Shown here: piece by piece, positions 33,630 to 42,974 of the stretch
Numbering within the stretch: the stretch's first letter is position 1
Layout of the letters: the number at the start of each line of letters is the position of its first letter
From: CAVZBW01 sp963778465
GTDB lineage: Bacteria > Actinomycetota > Acidimicrobiia > Acidimicrobiales > RAAP-2
DNA: 64,000 nt
Assembly: GCA_963778465.1 (NCBI GenBank)
Contig: CAVZUK010000003.1
Location: forward strand, 1,736,001 to 1,800,000
Direction of reading: 5' to 3'
Program-made: the position numbers and the translations under genes
Notes under the pieces: generated by a model
The model's input: the letters and a program-made list of their open reading frames with translations, nothing else
Told to the model about the DNA's origin: nothing
Database searches by the model: none

Positions 33630-34012
33630 TATCGAACCGGCCGCTGGGTGATCATGACCGCTCCACCTGAGGTTGGGTCGTCTCGCCTCCTCACCCCACG
33701 TTTGATGACCACCGTTTCGGCGACGGGCCGCGCCTGGCATGCCAGGCGCACAACCTTGCCTTGGTAGAAGGAGCGGCCGGTCAGCAGGGCTAAGCCTCTC
33801 TGCTCAATAGCCTCAGGCGCCTCAAAGGCGTCGCAGTTGTCCTCATTCAGGACTATCGAGCAGGCCGTGCACAAGGCCTGACCGTGACACACGGTGGGCC
33901 AGCGGTATCCCTGACGTTCAGCTGCCCTCATGAGCGTTTCGCCTGGGCGCACGCTGATGGTCGCTCCGGCTGGCTCCACCCGCACAGTGATGATGTCACT
34001 CGCCGACGTCAC
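33629..34012 (-). CDS. [2Fe-2S] ferredoxin
   Basis: 127 residues of a plant/adrenodoxin-fold ferredoxin. Cluster ligands C42, C48, C51 and C92 appear as CHGQALCTAC and VRLACQARP. The early part ATISVRPGETLMRAAERQGY is standard. GTG 34012 has AAAGGA about 11 nt upstream. It sits between the TetR gene and the CoA-transferase gene. As a P450 and a Rieske oxygenase are encoded 3.6 and 5 kb away, this ferredoxin is a candidate electron donor for either; no ferredoxin reductase is adjacent. Confidence 0.9.
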   Translation of the reverse strand: MTSASDIITVRVEPAGATISVRPGETLMRAAERQGYRWPTVCHGQALCTACSIVLNEDNCDAFEAPEAIEQRGLALLTGRSFYQGKVVRLACQARPVAETVVIKRGVRRRDDPTSGGAVMITQRPVR

Positions 34013-34088
34013 GTATGTCGCGGTCCTTTTGACGATTCGGACGGACCGCTCCGCTTTCGTGGCAAAGAACGGAGCCGTCCAGACCTGG

Positions 34089-34727
34089 TCACGTTGAGAT
34101 TCCGGGCAGGATGTAACGCCGCATCGCCTCGGTTGCATCGAACCCGTCGTCGCGGAATGACTCACCGAGGAGGAGCAGTGCGATCGAGCCGAGCCACTCG
34201 ATGGCCTCGTCGACGTCAAGGCCGACGCGCAGCTCACCTCGCTCGGCCGCCAGAGCGACCAGCGGGCGGAGCGAACCGGAGACGAGGTTGCGAAACTCCT
34301 CTGATGCCCCAGTCGCATGAACCACGGTATCGACGGCGTCGGGGTCAAATAGCCGGCGAAGGAGCAGAGATTCTCGTACTCCATGAACCACATGCGAATA
34401 CGCGTTGGCGAACTGCTCCACGAAAGGTGCGGGCCGCTCGTAAAAGGTGGCCGCCTCGGCGATGAGGTCCTGTGCTTCGAAGAGCAGGACCGCGGAGATG
34501 ATTGCCGAGCGGTTGGGGAAGTACTTGTAGACGGTCGTCCGGTGCACGGAGGCCACCTGCGCGATGTCATCCACGGTGGCGCGCATGGGGCCGGCGGCAT
34601 CGAAGCACTTGACCGCAGCCTTCAAGATGAGCTGCCGGCATTCCTCGTCGTCGGATGGGGACGCCGGTCCCCAGCGACCTAGTCGGGGTGCAGGTGTCAC
34701 AACCTCGCTGCCTCCATCGACGCCCAT
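34089..34727 (-). CDS. TetR-family transcriptional regulator
   Basis: About 212 residues. The N-terminal helix-turn-helix is LILKAAVKCFDAAGPM and TVDDIAQVASVHRTTVYKYFPNRSAII. The C-terminal ligand domain is unassigned. ATG 34727 is preferred to a GTG six codons upstream; both lie just downstream of the palindrome at 34764-34781. It is divergent from the DapB-like gene, so the shared 120 nt is likely its operator region, controlling the catabolic genes on both sides. The ligand might be an acyl-CoA or a pathway substrate (inference). Confidence 0.92.
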   Translation of the reverse strand: MGVDGGSEVVTPAPRLGRWGPASPSDDEECRQLILKAAVKCFDAAGPMRATVDDIAQVASVHRTTVYKYFPNRSAIISAVLLFEAQDLIAEAATFYERPAPFVEQFANAYSHVVHGVRESLLLRRLFDPDAVDTVVHATGASEEFRNLVSGSLRPLVALAAERGELRVGLDVDEAIEWLGSIALLLLGESFRDDGFDATEAMRRYILPGIST

Positions 34728-34763
34728 TCTAGGCAGACACAACACTACAAACCTGTTGACTTG

Positions 34764-34781
34764 TAGCCGTAAATACGGCTA
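34764..34781. promoter_or_regulatory. TetR-type operator between divergent genes
   Basis: TAGCCGTA-AA-TACGGCTA has perfect 8-bp arms. It lies 37 nt upstream of the TetR start and 68 nt upstream of the DapB-like start, where it would overlap both promoters. TTGACTTG directly before it could contribute a -35 element for the plus strand. Confidence 0.75.
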
Positions 34782-34849
34782 ACCTTTGGGCGCGTGCCAC
34801 CGGATGCGTGGTCAGGGGGAGTCGGAGTGCAGGGGACGAATCCCGCGTA

Positions 34850-35917
34850 ATGGAGCTTCGTGAGCCGTTCCGAGTTGTGCAGTGGGGCACGGGAAACGTG
34901 GGCCGGCGCGCTCTGAGAGCAACACTTGATCACCCCGAGATCGAAATTGTCGGGCTACACGCCTTTGGCGGCGAGAAGCAGGGGGTGGATGCCGGGACAC
35001 TCGTCGGCAGAGCGCCAGTCGGGGTCGTGGCCACCGACGACATCGAGACTCTTCTGGCACTTCATCCCGATTGCGTGTGCTACATGCCCACGCGAATCGA
35101 CTTTGGACTCGTCGAGCGCTTCTTGCGATCTGGCGTCAACGTCGTCACGACCGGCGACTATCTGACGGGCACCAACCAGTCAGCAGCTGTTGTCACGTCA
35201 CTCAGGAATGCGGCCCTCGAGGGAGGCGCGACATTCCTGGGGACGGGCTTCGAGCCCGGGTTCGTAAATCTATTGGCCGGGTTTCTCACTGGCGCATGTC
35301 GAGTCGTTCGCGATATCACGGTGACGGAGAACCTTGATTGCACCACCTACCCGGTACCCGAGGCATGGAACGCCATGGGTTTCGGCGAAGTCATCACGGA
35401 ACGCGTCTCACCCATTGAGATCTCGCCGGACTTCAGGGGGCTGGCCTACTTCGACACGCTCGATCTGATCGCCAGCATGCTCGAGCTCGAACTCGACGCG
35501 AAGGAAGGCTTCGTCGAACGGGCAGTGGCCACCCGCGATATCGATCTCGGCTGGACGCGTTTCCCGAAAGGAACTGTAGCTGGGCAGCGGCGCACATATC
35601 GTGGCCACGCCCAGGGCCGACCAGTCACTACCTTGGCCATTTGCTGGACGATGAGCGATGACGGTCTCGATCCGCAGTGGTCAGGGCCCCAGGGATTTCG
35701 GATAGAGATCGAAGGTGAGCCTCGCGTCGATGCGACCGTCCGCTTCGAGTTGCCTGCGACGCCCGGCTTGTCCGACGAGACAGACATCATGAGCGTGCTC
35801 ATGGTGGGCACGGCCATGGCGGCCGTCCATGCTCTCCCGTTCGTCTGCCGGGCTCAACCTGGGGTTATCACGCCGACCGATTTACCCATCTATGGGGCGC
35901 GCCACAGCGTTGCCTGA
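34850..35917 (+). CDS. DapB-like NAD(P)-dependent oxidoreductase
   Basis: About 355 residues of the dihydrodipicolinate-reductase-like N-terminal Rossmann group common in catabolic clusters: FRVVQWGTGNVGRRALRA, PEIEIVGLHAF, RAPVGVVATDDIETLL, then GTGFEPGFVNLLAGFLTG and a C-terminal domain ending LPFVCRAQPGVITPTDLPIYG. It lacks classical DapB substrate residues as far as I can tell. ATG 34850 gives the natural family N-terminus. It is the first of four to five plus-strand genes and lies directly behind the TetR operator. Confidence 0.88.
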   Translation: MELREPFRVVQWGTGNVGRRALRATLDHPEIEIVGLHAFGGEKQGVDAGTLVGRAPVGVVATDDIETLLALHPDCVCYMPTRIDFGLVERFLRSGVNVVTTGDYLTGTNQSAAVVTSLRNAALEGGATFLGTGFEPGFVNLLAGFLTGACRVVRDITVTENLDCTTYPVPEAWNAMGFGEVITERVSPIEISPDFRGLAYFDTLDLIASMLELELDAKEGFVERAVATRDIDLGWTRFPKGTVAGQRRTYRGHAQGRPVTTLAICWTMSDDGLDPQWSGPQGFRIEIEGEPRVDATVRFELPATPGLSDETDIMSVLMVGTAMAAVHALPFVCRAQPGVITPTDLPIYGARHSVA

Positions 35918-35929
35918 CAAAGGGCAGAC

Positions 35930-36433
35930 GTGCAGAAACATCAGAGCTCTTTCGTCGTGGAGAGCTCTCCCGCGCAGGTGTGGAACCTCTGGTTCGGCTC
36001 GATCCCAGCGCAGCGCTCGTCCGAGCCCTTCGTCATCGAGAGAGACAGCGTGCAGATCGAAGTCCTCCACCCGGGTGATGCTGTCCACGACGGCCTGGTC
36101 CGCCACTGCGGATATCCAGTGCCGCGGTACCTTCTCTCTGGCGGGGTCGCTGAGTCCTGGGAGCTCGTGACCGAGGTCGTTCCGAACCAGTCCTGGCGCT
36201 ACCAGGCCATCACAAGGCCCCCCTTCGCGGTAGCAGAAGGCCGCCAATGGCTCGAGGACCTTGGCGATGGGCGCACCCGTGTTCACTTTTGCGAGTCCTA
36301 TGAGATCACGAATGGGCTGCTGCGACCGTTCCTCGAAGGCCCCGTCCACCGGATGATCTCGACCAACAACGACAAGGTGATCGAACGAGGCATTCTGATG
36401 GGCATGGAGGCCCTCCGAGCCGCGGAGCGCTGA
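35930..36433 (+). CDS. SRPBCC-family protein
   Basis: 167 residues of the helix-grip fold: QKHQSSFVVESSPAQVWNLWF, IEVLHPGDAVHDGLVRHC, WELVTEVVPNQSWRYQAI, GRTRVHFCESYEI and a C-terminal amphipathic helix ISTNNDKVIERGILMGMEAL. GTG start 12 nt after the DapB-like gene. Proteins of this class bind hydrophobic ligands or act as small cyclases or lyases; a role in handling the pathway substrate is inferred from position only. Confidence 0.82.
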   Translation: MQKHQSSFVVESSPAQVWNLWFGSIPAQRSSEPFVIERDSVQIEVLHPGDAVHDGLVRHCGYPVPRYLLSGGVAESWELVTEVVPNQSWRYQAITRPPFAVAEGRQWLEDLGDGRTRVHFCESYEITNGLLRPFLEGPVHRMISTNNDKVIERGILMGMEALRAAER

Positions 36434-36474
36434 GTCGGAGTCGCCGAGGACCACCGTAGGACGGAGCCCAAAGG

Positions 36475-37603
36475 ATGCAAATCAAGGGTGCAGTGATCAA
36501 GGAGTCACCTGGAAAGTGGGAGGTGGTCGAACTCGATCTTGACGCACCTCGAGCGCGGTGAGCTGCTCGTCCGCATGGTCGCCTCGGGACTCTGCCATAG
36601 CGACGATCACCTCGCCACCGGCGACATGCAGGCCCACATGTACCCCATGGCTGGTGGTCACGAAGGTGCCGGGATAGTCGAAGCGGTGGGGCCTGACACC
36701 GTCGGCTGGGAGGTCGGCGACCGGATCGTGACGGCCTTCTTGCCCTCCTGCGGGCGCTGCCGCTGGTGCGCGTCGGGCTGGCAAAACCTCTGTGACTCGG
36801 GGATGCACACCCTGACCGGGCAGCGCCCCGATCGGAGCTGGCGCTTGCGGCTCGGCGGCAAGCCCGTAGCCCAGATGTCGGGCATCTCGACATTCAGCCA
36901 GTTCTCCACGATCTCGACGCTGTCTGCCATTCGGTGTCCCGACGATGTGCCGCTCGAGACCGCCTGCCTGTGTGGATGCGGGGTTGGCACGGGTTGGGGG
37001 TCGGCGGTCAACTCTGCCGAGGTCCGCCCGGGGGACGTCGTCATCGTGATGGGCGTCGGTGGCATCGGCATCAACGCCGTCCAAGGGGCGGCCCACTGCG
37101 GCGCGTCCGTCATCGTGGCGGTCGACCCGGTCGAGCTGAAGCGCACCACGGCGCTTACGCTCGGCGCGACCCATGCGGTGGCCACGATGACTGAGGCGCG
37201 CGACGTCGTCGGTCCCCTGACGAATGGCCAGGGAGCGGACTCGTGCGTCATCGCCGTCGGCGTGACTGACGGGGGTCACGTAGCCCAAGGGGTCGACGCC
37301 ATACGAAAGGGCGGCACCTGCGTGGTGACCGGAGTGGGGAGAACGGCCGAGCTGGGGATCCCGGTTTCCCCCACCATGCTGACCCTTTTCCAAAAGCGGA
37401 TCCAAGGCTCGCTATTCGGAGCGATGAGCCCGTCAAAGGACATCGCCCTGCTGCTCGAGCTCTACCGTCAGGGCCGACTCCGCCTTGACGAGCTCGTCAC
37501 CCGGACGTATTCGCTGGACCAGATCAACGACGGCTACGCCGACATGCACGCCGGACGCAACGTGCGCGGCGTGGTTGTCCACGACGGAGGCGAGCAGCGA
37601 TGA
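36475..37603 (+). pseudogene. NDMA-type zinc alcohol dehydrogenase, frameshifted near the start
   Basis: An MDR alcohol dehydrogenase of about 375 residues. From ATG 36475 the first frame reads MQIKGAVIKESPGKWEVVEL and DLDAP, then hits TGA at 36568; the second frame resumes with ERGELLVRMVASGLCHSDDH. Removing one C at about 36550 joins them as DLDAPERGELL, the expected sequence. Catalytic zinc ligands (GLCHSDDH, GGHEGAG) and the structural zinc lobe CGRCRWC..LC follow, then VMGVGGIGINAVQGA for NAD binding. The GGHEGAGIVEAVG and CPDDVPLETACLCGCGV patterns are typical of mycothiol/NDMA-dependent enzymes. Its stop overlaps the P450 start. It may be a sequencing error rather than a dead gene. Confidence 0.85.
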
Positions 37604-38802
37604 CCCCAGAGGGACGAAGCGCATTCGAGGCAACACCTGCGGCAAGGCTCGTGCGGGCCTTCGACCACTGGGATCCCGAGCTGGCCAAGGACCCTTTCCC
37701 GGTCTATGACGGCCTGCGCGCACAGTGCCCTGTCGCTCACTCCGACGCCTACGGAGGCTTCTTCGTACTCTCCCGCTACGAGGACATCGAGGCGGCGGCT
37801 AGAGACCACGAGACTTTCTCTTCTCGATCCATCTCGGTCCCCGACCCAGGGGTGATGCCTAGCTCACCACCCCTTGACCTGGATCCTCCCCGGCATACCG
37901 CCTTCCGTCGGGTACTGCTGCCGTACTTCACGCCTGGCCGCGCGCAACAGCTTGAGCCCATTACCCGGGCGGTGGCAGCCGGGCTGGTTGAGACCTTGGT
38001 AGAACGAGGGCACTGCGACGTCGCCCAAGACTTCGCCAAGCACGTGCCGATCGCCGTGTTGTCCCGAGTCCTCGGCGTCGAACCGCGCGACGAAGCGCTT
38101 TTTGGCAACTGGACCGATCTCATAGTCTCGGGGGGACCCGATCCCCGGGTGTCGGCAACCGCCAACGTGGAGATCCGCGACTACTTCGCCCGGCTGATCG
38201 AGGAGCGGCGTAGGCACCCGAGGGACGATCTTGCCACCTTCCTGGTCGGCGCCGAGATCGAGGGCGAGCCCATTTCGACGGTGGATCAGCTGGGAGTGGC
38301 ATCGCTACTCCTTGTCGCCGGAATCGACACTACCTGGTGCATGCTTGGGACAGCCTTGTGGTGGCTCGCCCAGCACCCCGAAGCTCGAGCGCGCCTGATA
38401 GACGAGCCAGCCCTTTGGCCGAGCGCGGTCGAAGAGCTACTGCGGCGCTTCGCCCCCGTGTCGGTCGTCAGGATAGCGACGAGGGACGCCTCGATCGACG
38501 GCCAGATCATCCCCGGAGACGAGCACGTGCTGCTTCCATTCCCAGCTGGCAATCTCGACGAGAGGGCCTTCCCGGAGCCCCACACCTTGCAGCTAGATCG
38601 GGCCCCCAACCGGCATCTCGCCTTCGGGGCCGGGGTACACCGGTGCATCGGGGCGCACCTGGCCAGGATGGAGCTTCGGGTCGGTCTGGAAGAGTTCCTC
38701 CGGATCATCCCCGACTTCGAACTCGCCGGCGACGAGCCGGTGAGCTGGAAGCGCGGCCAGATCCGCGGTCCGAGCCGACTTCTGCTGCGATGGGGCCGGT
38801 GA
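37600..38802 (+). CDS. Cytochrome P450
   Basis: 400 residues of a bacterial class I P450. I-helix LLLVAGIDTTWCMLG near residue 240 contains the oxygen-activating Thr; K-helix ExxR is EELLR; the heme loop FGAGVHRCIGAHLARMEL places the thiolate at Cys349. PLDLDPPRHTAFRRVLLPYFTP in the C-helix region is standard. It needs a ferredoxin, for which the 33.6-kb gene is a candidate. ATG overlaps the alcohol dehydrogenase stop (ATGA). Substrate unknown; neighbours point to a hydrophobic, probably alicyclic or terpenoid-like, compound (inference). Confidence 0.95.
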   Translation: MTPEGRSAFEATPAARLVRAFDHWDPELAKDPFPVYDGLRAQCPVAHSDAYGGFFVLSRYEDIEAAARDHETFSSRSISVPDPGVMPSSPPLDLDPPRHTAFRRVLLPYFTPGRAQQLEPITRAVAAGLVETLVERGHCDVAQDFAKHVPIAVLSRVLGVEPRDEALFGNWTDLIVSGGPDPRVSATANVEIRDYFARLIEERRRHPRDDLATFLVGAEIEGEPISTVDQLGVASLLLVAGIDTTWCMLGTALWWLAQHPEARARLIDEPALWPSAVEELLRRFAPVSVVRIATRDASIDGQIIPGDEHVLLPFPAGNLDERAFPEPHTLQLDRAPNRHLAFGAGVHRCIGAHLARMELRVGLEEFLRIIPDFELAGDEPVSWKRGQIRGPSRLLLRWGR

Positions 38803-39153
38803 ACCAGGTTCGATCGAGCATCTGCGGTCCGTGCATGGCGCACTACCCGCTCCTCGTGCCCGTCCGCGATGGCCTGGTCGCAAAGATGCGTGGCGACCGC
38901 GATAGAGCGGTCTGTGAGAGCAACGCCGGCCCCAAAGGTCGTGCGCTCCCTGCCATGCACGCTCATCGATGCCTACTCCAGAGCCCTCGTCTCCGAGACG
39001 ATGGTTCCCACGAGCCGATCGTCCCGGAACAGGCGATCGGAGAAGTCGCTCACCACCCGCTGCACGTCATCGTCGAGCGGCACGCCCGAGGCCGTCGCCA
39101 TCTACATTGGGGCCTCGGTCATTCCGCATCAACGTGTGGAAAGGAACGCTGTC
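38803..39153. other. Gap within the catabolic gene string
   Basis: About 350 nt between P450 and Rieske genes. A minus-strand 42-codon frame (38973-39101, DDDVQRVVSDFSDRLFRDDR..) continues, after its TAG, in the same frame through another 70 codons of protein-like sequence, so it could be the relic of a minus-strand gene. Evidence is weak. Confidence 0.3.
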
Positions 39154-40485
39154 ATGGAACATGCGGGTGCTGAATTACTGCCAGAGAAGTTCGCCCTGGG
39201 CGAGTTCCGGGGCATGGTCGTGGTCCCGGGGTCCCGCTACACCTCACGGGACTTCTTCGACCTTGAGATGGAGAGGCTGTGGCCGCGAGTGTGGCAGGTG
39301 GCCTGCCGAGAGGAGGAGATCGCGAACCCGGGCGACTTCCTCGAGTACACGATCGGCGACCAGTCGATCCTCATCGTGCGGAGCCGTGCCGACACCATCA
39401 CCGCCTTCTTCAACGCCTGCACCCACCGTGGGACCCGCCTAGCGTCGGGAACCGGGAACTTCGCCACCGCCGAGATTCGCTGTCGCTACCATGCTTGGCG
39501 TTGGAACCTCGACGGCGAGGTCAAGGAGGTGGTCGATCGCCACCAGTACCCTGCCGCGCTCACCGACGACGATGTCCGGCTAGGCGAGGTCCGGGTGGGC
39601 CGTTGGGGAGGATTCGTGTTCGTCAACATGGATCCGAACTGCGAGAGCTTTGAGGCCTTCTTGGGCGAGGCACCGGAGCGCTTTTCTTCCTACCGCTTCG
39701 AGGATCTCCGCTTCCGCTCGTATCGGACCATTCTCTTCGACTGCAACTGGAAGACCGCGGTGGACGCTTTCAACGAGGCCTACCATCCCCAGGGTCTGCA
39801 CCCTCAGATGCTGACTTGGTATGACGACACCCGCTTCACCTACGAGCAGTTCGGCCCCCACAGCTGGTACGGCGAGAAAGAGTTTCGGCACGAGATGCGA
39901 CCGAGCCCCCGGCTCGGGTTGACCCCGGAGGACTACGACGAGGTAGAGCTCCTGTCTGACCGGATTGATGCCGTGAGGGGTCTCTTCAGCCGTGAGGACC
40001 GCCGTCGCCTCGATGAGCTACTCGAGAGCGGACCGCCCGAGGGCAAGACGGCCGTCCAGGTGTTCAACGAGATCCGGGTGCAGGCCATGCGGGACCGATA
40101 CGACTTCGACGGGCTGAGCGACAACGAGATCCTGCGCAACGGGACGATCCATCTCTTCCCGAACCTCGTCGGGCCGATCGTGCACGGCAACGCCACTCTC
40201 TACCGGGCCCGCCCGAACGGGCTCGATCCCGACCGCTGCATCCTCGACTATTGGGCTCTAGAGTGGATCCCCAAGGGCGGTGAGGCGCTTCCGTTCGACC
40301 GCAAGTTCTACGAAGACTGGCGAACCAAGGACTGGGGCGAGATCAACAACCAGGACTTCGGCAACCTGGTCGAGATCACCACTGGCATGAAGTCCCGTGG
40401 CTATCGGCGGGCCCTCCTCAACCCCGTGCAGGAGGTAAACGTGGTCCACCACGAGCAGGTCATTGACCGGTACCTCAACCGCTAG
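39154..40485 (+). CDS. Rieske [2Fe-2S] ring-hydroxylating oxygenase, large subunit
   Basis: 443 residues. Rieske ligands are C89-x-H91 (NACTHRGTRL) and C110-x2-H113 (RCRYHAWRWNLDG). The catalytic domain has the mononuclear-iron facial triad region DAFNEAYHPQGLHP (two His), with an Asp expected later. AAAGGA precedes the ATG at 39154; upstream in-frame sequence is not family-like. No small subunit or reductase follows, as in alpha-only (KshA-like or terpenoid-type) oxygenases. The stop lies inside the start of the CoA-transferase gene (23-nt overlap), so the two are coupled. Confidence 0.94.
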   Translation: MEHAGAELLPEKFALGEFRGMVVVPGSRYTSRDFFDLEMERLWPRVWQVACREEEIANPGDFLEYTIGDQSILIVRSRADTITAFFNACTHRGTRLASGTGNFATAEIRCRYHAWRWNLDGEVKEVVDRHQYPAALTDDDVRLGEVRVGRWGGFVFVNMDPNCESFEAFLGEAPERFSSYRFEDLRFRSYRTILFDCNWKTAVDAFNEAYHPQGLHPQMLTWYDDTRFTYEQFGPHSWYGEKEFRHEMRPSPRLGLTPEDYDEVELLSDRIDAVRGLFSREDRRRLDELLESGPPEGKTAVQVFNEIRVQAMRDRYDFDGLSDNEILRNGTIHLFPNLVGPIVHGNATLYRARPNGLDPDRCILDYWALEWIPKGGEALPFDRKFYEDWRTKDWGEINNQDFGNLVEITTGMKSRGYRRALLNPVQEVNVVHHEQVIDRYLNR

Positions 40486-42898
40486 CGATGGCACGGGCGC
40501 CGGCCCGCTGGCTGCCCTGAGTGAGGTCCACGTCCTCGATCTTTCCGATGGGGTCGCCGGGTCCTATTGCGCCAAGCTGTTGCATAGAGCCGGCGCGCAG
40601 GTCACCAAGGTAGAACCGCCCGGGGGCCACCCGCTGCGCCGGTGGTCGGCCTCGGGCTCGGTCGGCTCCGACGGCGACGCTGACGGAGTGCTGTTCCGGC
40701 ACCTGGCCGGTGGTCAGCGAAGTGTGGTGGTCGACCTCGACAGCGACACCGGCCGGGACCGGATCCTTGACCTCGTTGCTTCGGCCGACGTCCTCGTCGA
40801 AAGTCATCCATCGGGCGTGCTCGCCGACCTCGGACTGGGCCCCAAAAGGCTTTGGGATACCAACCGCGAATTGACGGTTGTGTCGATCACCCCTTTTGGC
40901 CAGGAGGGGCCGCGCTGCGGGGACGCACGTAGCGAGTTCCTACTCCAAGCCGCAATGGGCGCGCTCGACGTCCACGGCGGAGGGCTTGCTCCCCTCGCCG
41001 TCGGTGGACGGCTGGGCGAGTGGGCGGCGGGCGCCTACGCCGCAACGGGAGCGCTGGCGGCGCGGGCCCGTACGCAGCGGAGCGGCCAGGGCGAATTGGT
41101 GGACGTCTCGACCCTCGAGTGTTTGACCGTGACCTTTCTCAGCTATCCGACGCTCTTCGCCAGTTTCCCGGGAGGATCGCGCACTGCCAGCTTCGTAATG
41201 GTGCCCGGGATCGAGGCGTGCAACGACGGCTACGTGGGGTTAGCCACCATCACCGTGCAGCAGTGGCACGACGTGCTGGCCATGATCGAGCGCACAGACC
41301 TCATAGCGACGCACCCCGAGTGGAACGATCAGAAGGTCCGTCAGCGTGAGCTCCCCGCGGTCAGAGCGGAGATCGGCCCCTGGTTCCTCAGCCGTTCCGA
41401 AGCCGAAATCCTCGAGCGGGCAGCCGCCTTCCGAGTGCCTGCGGCGCCCGTATCGAGCGGCGCCTCAGTGACCAGCTTGCCCCAAGTCGTGGCCCGCGGG
41501 CTTTTTCGGCCAAACCCCCGGGGAGGGTTTCCTGATCCCCGGCCCCCCTTTCGCAGCAACCGGACGAAACCGCAGCCAGCTGAGGCCGCCCCCAGCCTGG
41601 GGGCGCACGATCAGACGCCCCTCGCCCGGGATCTGACTGGCCATCCTGCACCGCTTCGGAAGACCGGCGCCGCCGAACTCCCGCTCGAAGCCGTCCGGAT
41701 CTTGGACCTCACCGCCTTCTGGGCGGGACCATTCGGCACCCAATATCTGGCGACGCTGGGCGCCGATGTCATCAAGATCGAATCGGTCCAACGCCCGGAC
41801 CCGATGCGTTTCAGTGTGGCCGTGCCGCCGACCACCGAGCAGTGGTATGAGCAGGGCTCTCTGTTCAACGCCATCAACCTCAACAAGCGGGGCGTCACAC
41901 TAGACCTGTCGCGCACCGAAGGCCGGGACCTGTTCCTACGGCTCGTGGCCACCGCCGATGTCGTGGTGGAGAACTTCACCCCTCGAGTCATGGAGAATTT
42001 CGGCCTCACCTACGAGACTCTCCGAGAGGCGCGGCAGGACGTCATCATGCTGCGGATGCCGGGATGGGGGCTCGAGGGCCCATGGCGGGAACGGCCGGCC
42101 TTCGCGTCCACCATGGAGCAGGCCTCCGGCATCGCCTGGACCACGGGTCGCCTCGACGGCCCCCCCGAGCTCCCGGGCCTCTGCGATCCGCTCACGGGCG
42201 TGCACGCCGCCTTCGCGGTCCTGGCCGCGCTGGAGGAACGGCGACGAACCGGGGAGGGTCAGCAGGTCGAGCTCGCCATGCTCGACCTGGCCGTCAACGT
42301 CTCGGTCGAGCAGACCCTCGAACACGCCGCCTATGGGCATCGGATGGAGCGCCAAGGGAACCGGGGACCAACAGCCGCTCCACAGGGCGTCTATTCGACG
42401 GTTGATCACGCTTGGCTCGCGCTCGCCGTGGGTACCGACGACCAATGGCAAGCCCTGTGCCGGATCCTCGGCGCAGCCGCCTTAGCAGGCGACACGAGTC
42501 TGGCCCAGGCCCCCGGGCGCCACGCCGCCCACGATCGCATCGACAGGGCGGTGGCCAGGTGGTCGACGGGCCAGACCCTGGCGGAGGCGCTTTCGGAACT
42601 GCGACAGGCCGGGGTGCCCGCCGAGGCGGTGGCTTCGCCCTACGAGATCGACCAGGAGCCTCAGATGGTCTCCAGAGGATTCTGGGAGGAAGTCTCCCAT
42701 CCCATCGTCGGCACGTATCGCTACCCGGGCTGGCCCATGCGGCTCTCCGGCGGACCGGACAGGTGGTACCGACGACCGGCTCCGCTGCTCGGCCAGCACA
42801 ACCAAGAGGTCTTGCGCGAGCTCCTCGGTCTCACCGACGAGGAACTGGCATCACTTCGCAGCAGGGCGGTCATCGGCGACCGCCTCGCCCAGCGATGA
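40463..42898 (+). CDS. Double-domain family III CoA-transferase
   Basis: 811 residues: two complete CaiB-like halves in tandem. Half 1 (about 20-390): VHVLDLSDGVAGSYCAKLLHR, GAQVTKVEPPGGHPLR, VLVESHPSGVLADLGLG, ELVDVSTLE. Half 2 (about 405-805): VRILDLTAFWAGPFGTQYLA, GADVIKIESVQRPDPMR, VVVENFTPRVMENFGL, VELAMLDLAVNVSVEQ. Normal enzymes are interlocked dimers of about 400-residue chains, so the fusion could form an internal heterodimer. The catalytic Asp region is DVSTLE in half 1 and AMLDLA in half 2. The TTG start overlaps the Rieske gene. It probably activates the pathway acid to its CoA thioester. Confidence 0.9.
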   Translation: MTGTSTASDGTGAGPLAALSEVHVLDLSDGVAGSYCAKLLHRAGAQVTKVEPPGGHPLRRWSASGSVGSDGDADGVLFRHLAGGQRSVVVDLDSDTGRDRILDLVASADVLVESHPSGVLADLGLGPKRLWDTNRELTVVSITPFGQEGPRCGDARSEFLLQAAMGALDVHGGGLAPLAVGGRLGEWAAGAYAATGALAARARTQRSGQGELVDVSTLECLTVTFLSYPTLFASFPGGSRTASFVMVPGIEACNDGYVGLATITVQQWHDVLAMIERTDLIATHPEWNDQKVRQRELPAVRAEIGPWFLSRSEAEILERAAAFRVPAAPVSSGASVTSLPQVVARGLFRPNPRGGFPDPRPPFRSNRTKPQPAEAAPSLGAHDQTPLARDLTGHPAPLRKTGAAELPLEAVRILDLTAFWAGPFGTQYLATLGADVIKIESVQRPDPMRFSVAVPPTTEQWYEQGSLFNAINLNKRGVTLDLSRTEGRDLFLRLVATADVVVENFTPRVMENFGLTYETLREARQDVIMLRMPGWGLEGPWRERPAFASTMEQASGIAWTTGRLDGPPELPGLCDPLTGVHAAFAVLAALEERRRTGEGQQVELAMLDLAVNVSVEQTLEHAAYGHRMERQGNRGPTAAPQGVYSTVDHAWLALAVGTDDQWQALCRILGAAALAGDTSLAQAPGRHAAHDRIDRAVARWSTGQTLAEALSELRQAGVPAEAVASPYEIDQEPQMVSRGFWEEVSHPIVGTYRYPGWPMRLSGGPDRWYRRPAPLLGQHNQEVLRELLGLTDEELASLRSRAVIGDRLAQR

Positions 42899-42974
42899 TC
42901 CCAACCTCAGGGTTGATCACGCGGCTGCTCAATCCGAGGCGGCCTCGCTTGGACGGTCATCGCCCGGGTGATTC

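Noticed and set aside
38973..39101. 42-codon minus-strand frame between P450 and Rieske genes
   Set aside because: Continues in frame after a stop, so perhaps a relic, but no recognisable family and no ribosome site.
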